Source: UBA2632 sp964452155
GTDB lineage: Bacteria > Bacteroidota > Bacteroidia > Bacteroidales > Dysgonomonadaceae
Assembly: GCA_964452155.1 (NCBI GenBank)
Contig: CAYVLC010000024.1
Location: 1 to 24,702, forward strand
Length of the DNA: 24,702 nt
Direction: 5' to 3'
Shown: piece after piece, positions 7,374 to 15,494 of the stretch
How positions within the stretch are numbered: the first letter of the stretch is position 1
Layout: each line of letters begins with the position of its first letter
Made by a program: the position numbers and the translations under genes
Notes under the pieces: model-generated
Told to the model about the DNA's origin: nothing
The model's database searches: none
What the model saw: only the letters and a program-made list of their open reading frames with translations

Positions 7374-8999
7374 CTAGTTGTTTTCTGTTGTTGTTTCATA
7401 AGTTATAGTGGGTTTCGAAAAGTAACTACCTCTCTTCCAAAATCTAAGTAAAAAGTCGATATCCTTTAGATATACATGCCCATTCTCATTATCGAAAAAA
7501 GGCAACACTTTCTTAAAGTTATCAACACAATACATGGCTAACTCTTTTGAGAATTCGTCAGAAGCTAGTAAAGACCATACATCGATGTTGCTCTCTTCAA
7601 TATCAAAAAAAGGATTTTGGGGTAGTGGAAACGCGCTATTAATATCGAGTGCAATTTCTACCCCGCTTTTAGGATTAAAAAAGACCAAGCCTGATTCTGA
7701 AATATCAGAAAAGTCTGTTTTCTCTTTTTCATTGCTTACATAACCACGTTGTTGTTGTGCTTTTTTTAAGGCTTTGGCCTTTTGCTTTTTAGTATATTTG
7801 AATGAGTTGTTATAAAATTCGATGTAATCGTCTATGAAACTATTAATTTTATCGGCTGCTAGAAAGGCTATCTGCGAGCCATTGTTGAACTCTTTAAAGA
7901 CTTCTAATTGTTTAATAATTTCGGCTTCAGGATTATTTGTCTTTTGGTCTAAGAAGTTGACAGCCATTTTGCTTTTCAAAGAGCTTCTTTCCTCTGAAAT
8001 TATTGTAGGGTCGTAACCTACTTGTAGATATACACCAGAAAACCACCATTCATCTTTCCATTTTGCAATTCCCATATATGCAATTGAATCAACCGTATCA
8101 AAATCGTCAGAATGATCGAAGGATTTTTTAGTCAACTCAAATTTTTTGCCTGATGCAATATGTTCTAAAAATAGGTTGGTTGTGTCTTGGCCTTTGTACA
8201 AGAATAGGCCAGCTATTTTTGGGGAGATGTTTAGGAAGTCTTTGCTAAGAGGATGATTGCTCCCTAAAATTTCTGCAATCCACTCTTTACCTTTCAAACC
8301 AAGTAATGTTGTGTGAGTTGTAAGGGTTGTTTCGTCCTTGTTGTCTTTTAAATATCCAATTAAAATATCCTCACTTAAACCTTCATCTTTACTGTCATCT
8401 ATTATTTCCTCGTTTTTCCTATTTAGTTTCAATCTAGTGTCGGGATGAAACAAGTAAGTGTTGTACAACAGTGATTCTATCAATTTTCGTGCTGCATAAA
8501 AATCCTCTTCCTTGTCGTCTATTTCATAATATTGTTTCAAACAACTATTCTCGGGTGCATCTTCCCAAGCATCTTCGAGCACAAGCATTGTGCTAAGGGC
8601 TGTTTCAACAACAAAATCATCGAAAGGAGCAACAAACTCTTCTTCTTGAGCTGAGTTGATGAAATACCACACTAACAAGCTAATATCTTGGATGTTTATT
8701 TCTCCTTCGTAGTACTCGTCCAACAAATAAAAAGGTAGTTGCTTGTTGTATAGCTGTTTGTGCAACCTAATGAAGGTAGTCCAAATATTAGTTTCGGATA
8801 TCACATCTTCTAAATATGAAGTTAAGAAACAGGACAAATAATTGAGACCATTATCATCTAAAAGCTCAGTAATATAACTCTCTTTTACTATTGCATCTTT
8901 TACTTTATTGCAAATTTTCAAGTAATATGCATCTGTTTTATATTGTTTTCGGTAAGGCTTTAATTCTAGCCAGTCTTTTATATAAATTCTTTTTGCCAC
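7374..8999 (-). CDS. Conserved unknown protein, probably DUF3843 family
   Basis: 541 aa, acidic, no signal peptide and no membrane segment, so probably cytoplasmic. The N-terminal pattern IYIKDWLELKPYRKQYKTDA followed by YYLKICNKV, and the helical segment GLNYLSCFLTSYLEDVIS then TFIRLHKQLYNKQLPFY, fit what I remember of the Bacteroidales family DUF3843. A middle region of about residues 205-345 may read as a separate alpha/beta domain (GYLKDNKDETTL; WKDEWWFSGVYLQVGY), and a Lys/Gln-rich helix follows near 410-425. No catalytic motif is recognised and no function is known. It stands between a strong hairpin upstream (9049-9086) and a terminator downstream, so it looks monocistronic. Confidence 0.65.
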   Translation of the reverse strand: MAKRIYIKDWLELKPYRKQYKTDAYYLKICNKVKDAIVKESYITELLDDNGLNYLSCFLTSYLEDVISETNIWTTFIRLHKQLYNKQLPFYLLDEYYEGEINIQDISLLVWYFINSAQEEEFVAPFDDFVVETALSTMLVLEDAWEDAPENSCLKQYYEIDDKEEDFYAARKLIESLLYNTYLFHPDTRLKLNRKNEEIIDDSKDEGLSEDILIGYLKDNKDETTLTTHTTLLGLKGKEWIAEILGSNHPLSKDFLNISPKIAGLFLYKGQDTTNLFLEHIASGKKFELTKKSFDHSDDFDTVDSIAYMGIAKWKDEWWFSGVYLQVGYDPTIISEERSSLKSKMAVNFLDQKTNNPEAEIIKQLEVFKEFNNGSQIAFLAADKINSFIDDYIEFYNNSFKYTKKQKAKALKKAQQQRGYVSNEKEKTDFSDISESGLVFFNPKSGVEIALDINSAFPLPQNPFFDIEESNIDVWSLLASDEFSKELAMYCVDNFKKVLPFFDNENGHVYLKDIDFLLRFWKRGSYFSKPTITYETTTENN

Positions 9000-9048
9000 C
9001 TGATCTATTATGATATTATTTTGCTTGTTTGGTAAAAAGTTTGAATAT

Positions 9049-9086
9049 CATAGTACATACCTTATGACAAGAAGGTATGTACTATG
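9049..9086 (-). terminator. Perfect 15-bp hairpin after pgl
   Basis: CATAGTACATACCTT (9049-9063) and AAGGTATGTACTATG (9072-9086) are exact inverted copies around the 8-nt loop ATGACAAG. It lies between the end of pgl and the start of the DUF3843-like gene, both on the minus strand. It could end the zwf-pgl transcript, but the T run (5 T) comes only after a 10-nt gap. It could equally be an RNA processing or stability element, or an operator for the next gene. Confidence 0.6.
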
Positions 9087-9125
9087 TCAAGCCCATCATT
9101 TGTTTAATTTTTAGCTATTATTTTT

Positions 9126-9845
9126 TCACTTCGTCAGTTCTCTTCCTGCATAGTTATCCAAAAACCAAGTCAAATTTCCAGAAGCTGGTTGCACTTTGGC
9201 TGCAGGATATTTTTCTTGTGCATTTTCGTTATCTTCAATTATTGCTTGCACTTTTTTTGCTTTAGGTGCACCTGTCACCAAGAACGCTACATTTTTTGCA
9301 GCATTAATAGTTTGGCCCGATAGGCTGATGCGCATTTGTCTTGTTTTGGGGTGTGTTGCCACAACACACATATTGCTGCTATCCCATAGATTCATTTCGT
9401 GCGGAAATATAGATGCTGTGTGTCCGTCTTCACCCATGCCAAGCATCAGAACATCTATTTGCGGAACGCCATTTAAGGTTTCTAGTTCATTTTGCAGCAG
9501 CTCTTGGTAACTTCTAGCTTCTTTGTAGGGATCGTTCTCTCCTCTTATTCTAAAGATGTTTTCGCTGGTCACTGGCACGTGGTCAAACAGGTATTCCTTT
9601 GCCATTTTGTAATTACTATCTTCGTCGTTGGGCCACACACATCGTTCGTCACCCCAAAAGAATTTTATTTTACTCCAATCAATATCATCTACATGGTTGG
9701 TTGCCCAATACTTAAATAGCGATTTTGGCGTGTTGCCTCCAGATAATGCTATTGACAGCGTTTCTTTCTCTGCTAAAAGTTCTTTTAGCCACAAGGTGAA
9801 ATCCTTGTTTAAATCATTAAGGTTGTCGAAAATTCTTGTTTTCAT
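9126..9845 (-). CDS. pgl: 6-phosphogluconolactonase
   Basis: 239 aa of the DevB/NagB-like lactonase type. It hydrolyses 6-phosphogluconolactone to 6-phosphogluconate, the second oxidative pentose phosphate step, in the cytoplasm. Seen: SIALSGGNTPKSLF (31-44), FFWGDERCVWPNDEDSN (62-78) and LGMGEDGHTASIFP (135-148), the substrate-phosphate and catalytic regions; the conserved His of GHT is present. It lies 15 bp after zwf, so the two are almost certainly co-transcribed and act in sequence. Confidence 0.95.
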   Translation of the reverse strand: MKTRIFDNLNDLNKDFTLWLKELLAEKETLSIALSGGNTPKSLFKYWATNHVDDIDWSKIKFFWGDERCVWPNDEDSNYKMAKEYLFDHVPVTSENIFRIRGENDPYKEARSYQELLQNELETLNGVPQIDVLMLGMGEDGHTASIFPHEMNLWDSSNMCVVATHPKTRQMRISLSGQTINAAKNVAFLVTGAPKAKKVQAIIEDNENAQEKYPAAKVQPASGNLTWFLDNYAGRELTK

Positions 9846-9860
9846 ATCAATAAATATAGT

Positions 9861-11390
9861 TTATAATTCGCAATAAATACCATCGTCTGACAAGTTTTTA
9901 CATGGGTAGCGCCATTTTTGTTTCTCCCCTTCAATGAGGTTGTCTGTCTTCTCGGGTCCCCATGAACCTGCTGGGTAGCCATAAAGCGGCGCTTTATCGT
10001 CATTTTCCCAATAGGTGAGTATGGGCTGAACAAATCTCCATGTCTCTTCAGATGCGGGTCCATCCATAAAAAGGGTGCTATCGCCAGCCATGCAATCCAG
10101 TATCAATCGCTCGTAAGCTTCTGGTATATAATGATCGTCGAGATCGGTATAATGGAAATCCATGTTAACTGTTTTTACATCGTAGCCATTACCTGGCATT
10201 TTCATACCTGTTTTAAGTAAAATTCCTTCGTCGGGCTGTATGCGTAGGATAAGTTGATTGTCGTTGTCCTCGTTGTCCTTAAAAAGCTGTTGAGGCGATG
10301 GCTTAAAATGGATAACAATTTCTGACACCCGTGTTGGTAATCTTTTGCCAGTACGGATGTAAAATGGAACACCAGCCCATCGCCAATTGTCGATAAAAAA
10401 TTTCATAGCAAAAAAAGTTTCAGTACGCGATTTTTTATTAACGCTCTCTTCTTGTCTATATCCAGAAACTGTTTCGCCTTTTATTTTTGATCCTGAGTAT
10501 TGGCCTCTAATAACATTCTTCTTTAAGTCGCTTTCTGAAAGAGGATGTAAAGCCTGAAAGACTTTCATCTTTTCGTATTTGATGGCCTCTGCATTTATTT
10601 TTGATGGTGGCTCCATAGCAATAAGTGCTACTAGCTGCATAAGATGGTTTTGCACCATATCGCGCAGTGCTCCAGCTTCATCATAATATCCACCACGACC
10701 TTCCACACCAATGCTTTCGGCGGCTGTGACTTCTACGTGCTGTATGAAATTTCTGTTCCACAGGGGTTCATATATTCCGTTTGCAAAGCGAGTCACCATA
10801 AGATTTTGAACCGTTTCCTTGCCAAGGTAGTGATCGATACGATAGATTTGATTTTCGTCAAAAAAATCGAGTAGTACTTTGTTCAACTCTTGTGCCGATT
10901 GGAGATCGTGACCAAAAGGTTTTTCAATGATAATTCTGCGAAAACCTTTCCGCTGTAGGTTCAAACCCTGTCCGTACAAAAACTTTGGTATTTTCGAATA
11001 TAATTGTGGTGGCGTAGAAAGATAAAATATATAGTTTTTCTCTGTTTTATATTCTTCATCAATTTCTGTTAGTTTCTTCTTTAGCGCACCATACTCGTTG
11101 CCATCTCCCGTATCCATACTTAAGTAAAACAGTTTCGATAAAAAAAGATTTATAGTATCATCGCTGGAGTTTTTGTAGTGAGAAAACTCTTTGATGCCTT
11201 TTTTCATTTTTTCTCTAAAATTCTTGTCACTAATATCGCTCCTGCTTACCCCTAAGACTGCAAAGTGTGTTGGCAGCAATTTGTTTTCGTACAAATCGAA
11301 AATAGCTGGTATGAGCTTCCTGTATGTTAAATCACCAGAAGCTCCAAAGATAACCATTACCTGGTTCTCAATATTTTTCAGATTGTTCAT
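9861..11390 (-). CDS. zwf: Glucose-6-phosphate 1-dehydrogenase
   Basis: 509 aa, full length. It oxidises glucose 6-phosphate to 6-phosphogluconolactone with NADP+ or NAD+. Seen: the dinucleotide-binding FGASGDLTYRKLIPA (15-29), EKPFG (156-160) and the active-site signature RIDHYLGKE (184-192) with the catalytic His; also PFYIRTGKRLPTR in the C-terminal domain. It is the first gene of a minus-strand pair with pgl. In many Bacteroides genomes gnd precedes zwf; here the gene upstream is the divergent rpsF, so gnd is elsewhere or missing. No clear TAnnTTTG was found in front of it. Confidence 0.96.
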   Translation of the reverse strand: MNNLKNIENQVMVIFGASGDLTYRKLIPAIFDLYENKLLPTHFAVLGVSRSDISDKNFREKMKKGIKEFSHYKNSSDDTINLFLSKLFYLSMDTGDGNEYGALKKKLTEIDEEYKTEKNYIFYLSTPPQLYSKIPKFLYGQGLNLQRKGFRRIIIEKPFGHDLQSAQELNKVLLDFFDENQIYRIDHYLGKETVQNLMVTRFANGIYEPLWNRNFIQHVEVTAAESIGVEGRGGYYDEAGALRDMVQNHLMQLVALIAMEPPSKINAEAIKYEKMKVFQALHPLSESDLKKNVIRGQYSGSKIKGETVSGYRQEESVNKKSRTETFFAMKFFIDNWRWAGVPFYIRTGKRLPTRVSEIVIHFKPSPQQLFKDNEDNDNQLILRIQPDEGILLKTGMKMPGNGYDVKTVNMDFHYTDLDDHYIPEAYERLILDCMAGDSTLFMDGPASEETWRFVQPILTYWENDDKAPLYGYPAGSWGPEKTDNLIEGEKQKWRYPCKNLSDDGIYCEL

Positions 11391-11538
11391 TTTTAAAAAT
11401 ATGTGTAGTTTGAAATTTATACAATAATGTAAAACACCGCAAACAATGAAAAGTTGTATGATTAAGCAACAAGATACGCAAAATATATTATATACTGATG
11501 ATATTGTGCCAATATGAATGAAAATAAAAACAAATGTT

Positions 11539-11570
11539 TTTGTCTTGATAAAAAAATATCTGTATCTTTG
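11539..11570 (+). promoter_or_regulatory. Strong Bacteroidota-type promoter of the rpsF operon
   Basis: TTTG at 11539-11542 and TATCTTTG at 11563-11570 are separated by 20 nt. This is the best full match to the TTTG/TAnnTTTG promoter in the window. The transcript start would lie near 11577, about 36 nt before rpsF. The surrounding A/T-rich tracts fit a highly expressed ribosomal promoter. Confidence 0.8.
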
Positions 11571-11612
11571 CGCCTCAATTTTATTATATAATTAATTACA
11601 AACAAATTTAGT

Positions 11613-11993
11613 ATGAATAATTACGAAGCCGTTTTCATTTTGACTCCCGTTTTGTCTGATGCACAGATGAAGGAAGCGGTAGAAAAATTTAAAACCCTCC
11701 TAACGGACAAAGGGGCCGAAATTATAAACGAAGAAAGTTGGGGCATACGCAAATTAGCGTATCCTATCGACAAAAAGTCAACAGGTTTTTACATCATGTT
11801 AGAGTTTAGTGCAGATCCAACTACGATTGCAGGTTTAGAAGTGAATTTCCGTCGCGATGAGCGCGTTCTTCGTTTCTTAACAACTAGGCACGACAAGTTC
11901 TCACTTGAATACTCGGAAAAAAGAAGAAGAAATCGCTCTTCCAAAAAAGAAGCACCAGTTGCTGCCGAGGACACAAAATCTGAAGTAAAATAA
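11613..11993 (+). CDS. rpsF: 30S ribosomal protein bS6
   Basis: 126 aa. Begins MNNYEAVFILTPVLSDAQMKE, typical of bS6, with the SWGIRKLAYPIDKKSTGFY segment, FRRDERVLRFL, and a Lys/Arg/Glu-rich tail from about residue 100. bS6 binds the central domain of 16S rRNA with bS18. First gene of the rpsF-rpsR-rplI operon. No Shine-Dalgarno precedes it (AATTTAGT before ATG), in contrast to rpsR. In Bacteroidota, bS6, bS18 and bS21 together hold the 16S rRNA 3' tail so that it cannot pair with mRNA. Confidence 0.96.
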   Translation: MNNYEAVFILTPVLSDAQMKEAVEKFKTLLTDKGAEIINEESWGIRKLAYPIDKKSTGFYIMLEFSADPTTIAGLEVNFRRDERVLRFLTTRHDKFSLEYSEKRRRNRSSKKEAPVAAEDTKSEVK

Positions 11994-12002
11994 TTTAAAA
12001 AA

Positions 12003-12009
12003 AAGGAGG
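12003..12009 (+). promoter_or_regulatory. Unusually strong Shine-Dalgarno sequence before rpsR
   Basis: AAGGAGG lies 10 nt before the rpsR ATG and can form seven continuous pairs with the 16S rRNA anti-Shine-Dalgarno. No other start in the window has such a site; the nearest is GAGAGGA before the gene at 20935. See the findings for its possible role in autoregulation of bS18. Confidence 0.85.
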
Positions 12010-12019
12010 AAATAAAACA

Positions 12020-12286
12020 ATGGCTAAACAATCAGAAATAAGATACTTAACGCCTGTTTCAGTTGATGTAAAAAAGAAAAAGTATTGTCGTTTCAAAAAG
12101 AATGGTATCAAGTATATCGATTACAAAGATCCTGAGTTTTTGAAGAAATTCTTGAACGAACAAGGTAAAATATTGCCTCGTCGTATTACAGGTACATCAC
12201 TTAAGTTTCAACGTCGTATTGCGCAAGCGGTAAAAAGAGCTCGTCATTTAGCTTTGCTTCCATACGTAACCGATTTAATGAAATAA
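12020..12286 (+). CDS. rpsR: 30S ribosomal protein bS18
   Basis: 88 aa. Seen: KKKYCRFKKNGIKYIDYKDPEFLKKFL, then GKILPRRITGTSLKFQRRI and AVKRARHLALLPYV, the standard bS18 core. It forms a heterodimer with bS6 on the 30S platform, next to the mRNA exit channel. It lies 26 bp after rpsF and 15 bp before rplI. Its start is fixed by the strong Shine-Dalgarno at 12003-12009, which no other gene in the operon has. Confidence 0.97.
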   Translation: MAKQSEIRYLTPVSVDVKKKKYCRFKKNGIKYIDYKDPEFLKKFLNEQGKILPRRITGTSLKFQRRIAQAVKRARHLALLPYVTDLMK

Positions 12287-12301
12287 AAAAAGAAGAAAAC
12301 A

Positions 12302-12745
12302 ATGGAAGTAATATTAAAAGAAGATATAGTAACATTAGGTTACAAGGACGATGTTGTTGATGTTAAAAAAGGATACGCAAGAAACTATCTTATTCCACAG
12401 GGCAAGGCCATCATGGCTTCGGTATCTGCGAAGAAAGTTATTGCTGAAAATAACAGACAACGTGCTCATAAATTGGAGCAGTTGAAAAAAGAAGCAGAAG
12501 CATTTGCTCAAACAATGGAAGGTACTACACTCATTGTGGGTGCCAAAACTAGTTCTACTGGAACTATATTTGGTTCTGTAACTAATATTCAGTTAGCCGA
12601 AGAATTGGCTAAAAAAGGCTTTGAGGTAGATCGCAAGTTTATTTTGCTCAAAGATCAAGTGAAAGAGATTGGCACATATACTGCAACAGTAAAACTTCAC
12701 AAAGAAGTTTCGGTTGAAATTACTTTTGAGGTAGTTGCTGAATAA
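12302..12745 (+). CDS. rplI: 50S ribosomal protein bL9
   Basis: 147 aa, full length. The N-terminal rRNA-binding domain (MEVILKEDIVTLGYKDDVVDV, then KKGYARNYLIPQGKA) is followed by the long connecting helix (about 41-75, Lys/Glu-rich) and the C-terminal domain ending VKLHKEVSVEITFEVVAE. bL9 extends from the 50S subunit and helps maintain reading frame. It is the last gene of the operon, directly before a strong terminator. Confidence 0.97.
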   Translation: MEVILKEDIVTLGYKDDVVDVKKGYARNYLIPQGKAIMASVSAKKVIAENNRQRAHKLEQLKKEAEAFAQTMEGTTLIVGAKTSSTGTIFGSVTNIQLAEELAKKGFEVDRKFILLKDQVKEIGTYTATVKLHKEVSVEITFEVVAE

Positions 12746-12776
12746 GATGTAGAAACATAGTTTCAAACATATATAT

Positions 12777-12817
12777 AAAACCGATTGTCGCTATTTTAAT
12801 TGACAATCGGTTTTTTT
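12777..12817 (+). terminator. Rho-independent terminator of the rpsF-rpsR-rplI operon
   Basis: AAAACCGATTGTC (12777-12789) pairs with GACAATCGGTTTT (12802-12814) around a 12-nt loop, and seven T (12811-12817) form the tail. It lies 31 bp after rplI. Confidence 0.95.
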
Positions 12818-13037
12818 ATTTTCTTATAGTCTATAGGTTTAAACAGATTACTATGATCCCCATCAATATGTATATATGAGCCACAAAGATTTTAATTTAG
12901 GATATGCAAGACTTTTTTAAACTGAGACGTGCTGTTTTACGGCAAGTTATCAACAAAAAAGACATTCTTCTAATTAATTAACATAGAATTATCCGATTTA
13001 TTCCTTATTTTGCTGTTCTAAAGAATAACATAGTAGT

Positions 13038-13802
13038 ATGGGTAAAATAATAGCATTAGCTAATCAAAAAGGAGGCGTTGGGAAAACGACTACAACCATC
13101 AATTTAGCAGCTTCATTGGCTGCGCTCGAAAAATCAGTGCTTGTTGTTGATGCAGATCCTCAGGCAAACGCATCGTCAGGTTTAGGTGTTGACGTTAGAA
13201 AAAGCCATAGCACACTTTATGAAGGATTGATAGGCGAAAAATCTATTTCCGACATTATTGTTAAGACAGAGTTTGATAGAATAGAGATTGTTCCTTCCCA
13301 CATCAATTTGGTAGGTGCCGAGTTGGAAATGGTGCAGCTCTTAGATAGAGAGCAGAAGATGCATGATCTTTTGGTGAGTGTGAAAGATAAATACGATTTT
13401 ATTTTAATAGACTGCTCTCCCTCCTTAGGTATCATCACTGTGAACGCACTAGCAGCTGCCGATTCTGTGATTATTCCGGTGCAATGCGAGTATTTTGCAC
13501 TGGAAGGATTAAGCAAGTTGCTCAATACAATCAAAATAATTAAATCAAAGATAAACCCCAAGCTCGAAATAGAGGGTTTTGCTCTGACAATGTACGACGC
13601 AAGGCTACGCCTTCATAATCAGATATATGAAGAGGTAAAGCAGCATTTCCGTGAATTAGTTTTCACTTCGGTTATTCATAGGAATGTTACTTTGAGTGAA
13701 TCGCAAAGCCATGCTCTACCAGCTCTTATGTATGATGCCGGTTCGCGTGGTGCAGTAAATCACATGCAACTAGCAAAGGAGCTTATCGAAAAAAATGAAT
13801 AA
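13038..13802 (+). CDS. parA: Chromosome-partitioning ATPase ParA (Soj)
   Basis: 254 aa, the short chromosomal ParA type without an N-terminal HTH. Deviant Walker A KGGVGKTTT (11-19) with both Lys, Walker A' VLVVDADPQANAS (35-47), and Walker B ILIDCSPSLG near residue 122. It binds DNA non-specifically in the ATP form and moves ParB-parS complexes. The GKIIALANQ start suits the family. parB follows 32 bp later. The 292 bp before it contain the ribosomal terminator and only a weak -7-like TATTTTG near 13006. Confidence 0.95.
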   Translation: MGKIIALANQKGGVGKTTTTINLAASLAALEKSVLVVDADPQANASSGLGVDVRKSHSTLYEGLIGEKSISDIIVKTEFDRIEIVPSHINLVGAELEMVQLLDREQKMHDLLVSVKDKYDFILIDCSPSLGIITVNALAAADSVIIPVQCEYFALEGLSKLLNTIKIIKSKINPKLEIEGFALTMYDARLRLHNQIYEEVKQHFRELVFTSVIHRNVTLSESQSHALPALMYDAGSRGAVNHMQLAKELIEKNE

Positions 13803-13834
13803 CTTTGTAGCTTACTTATAGTAACAACAATATA

Positions 13835-14710
13835 ATGGCCAAGAAAAAAGCATTAGGAAGAGGATTGAATGCACTAATCACGATGGATGATAATGAAACT
13901 AGGGGTTCATCGTACATTAGTGAAATAGATTTAGAAAAAATAAAACCAAATCCAGATCAACCACGTGTAGATTTTGATGATGAATCGATGGAAGAACTTG
14001 CTGCATCTATAAAAAAGATAGGTGTAATACAACCTATAACTTTACGCGAGTTGGAAGACGGTACCTATCAGATTATAGCAGGAGAAAGGCGTTACAGAGC
14101 ATCCATGATGATGAGTTTGAAGAGGATACCTGCTTATGTAAAGACTGTTGATGATGAAGACGTGATGGAGATGGCTTTGGTCGAGAATATTCAGCGTGAG
14201 GACCTAAATGCCATTGAAATCGCATTGACCTATCAGAAGCTTATCGATTCGCAGTCATTGACCCAAGAGGAGTTGAGCGAAAGGGTAGGCAAGAAACGAG
14301 CTACTATTGCCAATTACATGCGTTTGTTGAAACTTCCAGCCGAATTGCAAATAGGTATAAAAGATAAAAAAATAGACATGGGGCATGCTCGTGCTTTGGT
14401 TACTATACCAAACCCTATGCTACAACTCAATCTATACAATAGAATTATAAAGGAGGGTCTTTCGGTAAGAAAGGTCGAGGCTATTGTAAAACAAGAAGTA
14501 GCAAAGCTATCCGATAAAAATAAAACAAAAAAAACTATTCAGAAAACATCTGAGGAGTTTGATGCGTTGAAGAATCATCTGTCTCGTTTTTTCAATACAC
14601 CTGTAGAATTCAAGTACTCAAAGACAGGTAAAGGAAAAATCACCATCCCATTTACTTCTAATGAAGATTTAGAGAGAATAATTGGGATATTCGACGTAAT
14701 AAAAAAATAA
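13835..14710 (+). CDS. parB: Chromosome-partitioning protein ParB (Spo0J)
   Basis: 291 aa. Seen: GRGLNALI near the N-terminus (ParA-stimulating region), the N-terminal CTPase domain with IAGERRYRAS (81-90, Arg-rich box) and ENIQREDLN (117-125), then the helix-turn-helix (about 141-168, LTQEELSERVGKKRATIANY) that reads parS, and a C-terminal dimerisation domain. ParB family members bind parS, slide as CTP-dependent clamps and load condensin. It forms a pair with parA. No canonical parS site (GTTTCACGTGAAAC-like) was found in the window. Confidence 0.95.
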   Translation: MAKKKALGRGLNALITMDDNETRGSSYISEIDLEKIKPNPDQPRVDFDDESMEELAASIKKIGVIQPITLRELEDGTYQIIAGERRYRASMMMSLKRIPAYVKTVDDEDVMEMALVENIQREDLNAIEIALTYQKLIDSQSLTQEELSERVGKKRATIANYMRLLKLPAELQIGIKDKKIDMGHARALVTIPNPMLQLNLYNRIIKEGLSVRKVEAIVKQEVAKLSDKNKTKKTIQKTSEEFDALKNHLSRFFNTPVEFKYSKTGKGKITIPFTSNEDLERIIGIFDVIKK

Positions 14711-14722
14711 ATTATCACCCTT

Positions 14723-15472
14723 ATGAGGCTTCTCAAAGTTAAGATTATATGTTGTTTTATTTTAAGTATAGCCTCTGGTTATTCTCAGGGTATTATACAG
14801 CAAAACCCAAACGACACATTGCCTTTATTTGCTTCTGATAGCCTTATCCAGATTACAGATTCTTTAGTGGCACCTCCAGTGGAGGTTTTGGTGCAAGACT
14901 CTGTTGTTGTGGTGCCACAGCCTTCTGTGGTTATTATCACCGATACTGCCAAACTACCCATGACATTAGAGTCAAAAGTTTTTAAACCCAATCCAACTAG
15001 GGCCGTCATTTACTCGGCTATCTTTCCAGGGTTAGGCCAAATTTATAATCGTAAGTATTGGAAGCTACCAATTGTTTATGGCGGATTCTTAGGTTTTTCG
15101 TATGCAATAACATGGAATGGAAAATATTATACCGACTATTCAAATGGATATAAAGACATAATGGACGAAGACCCAGAAACAAATAGTTGGAAAAACTTCT
15201 TACCCTATGGCGTAGATCCCGAAACGGTAGATAAAGCTTGGTTGACAAGTGTGATGAAGCGTCGCAAGGATTTCTATCGGCGCTATCGCGATTTGAGTAT
15301 AATAGGCACAGTGGCAATGTATGCGCTAAGTATGTTAGACGCTTATGTAGATGCTCAGCTTTTTGACTTTAATATCAGCTCCGACCTCTCGTTGAGAGTA
15401 GAGCCTACACTTATCCAAAAGACCGATTATTTTGCTAATAGCCTTGGTCTTCAGTGTAGCATCAGTTTCTAA
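14723..15472 (+). CDS. DUF5683 membrane protein
   Basis: 249 aa. A signal peptide or first membrane segment (about 1-22, ending SGYSQ) precedes a Val/Pro/Thr-rich stretch (about 40-80). The DUF5683 core then begins with FKPNPTRAVIYSAIFPGLGQIYN (87-109), which resembles the small-integral-membrane 'GxGQxYN' pattern, and continues with KYWKLPIVYGGFLGFSYAI (111-129) and a second hydrophobic helix near 195-210 (IIGTVAMYALSMLDAYVDA). Function unknown. It starts 12 bp after parB and is followed by the transglycosylase gene 22 bp later; this parA-parB-DUF5683-mltD order is one I recall from other Bacteroidales. Confidence 0.85.
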   Translation: MRLLKVKIICCFILSIASGYSQGIIQQNPNDTLPLFASDSLIQITDSLVAPPVEVLVQDSVVVVPQPSVVIITDTAKLPMTLESKVFKPNPTRAVIYSAIFPGLGQIYNRKYWKLPIVYGGFLGFSYAITWNGKYYTDYSNGYKDIMDEDPETNSWKNFLPYGVDPETVDKAWLTSVMKRRKDFYRRYRDLSIIGTVAMYALSMLDAYVDAQLFDFNISSDLSLRVEPTLIQKTDYFANSLGLQCSISF

Positions 15473-15494
15473 AAGAACTATCTTTATTTATTAT

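Noticed and set aside
12947..12997. DnaA-box-like TTATCAACA (12947-12955) and TTATCCGAT (12989-12997) before parA, suggesting a replication origin
   Set aside because: Only two imperfect matches in AT-rich DNA, no dnaA or other origin-linked gene, and such matches are expected by chance.
13835..14710. parS site near parAB
   Set aside because: I looked for GTTTCACGTGAAAC-like palindromes. The CACGTG-containing places near 4360, 9573 and 13964 lack the flanking arms, so no parS is claimed.
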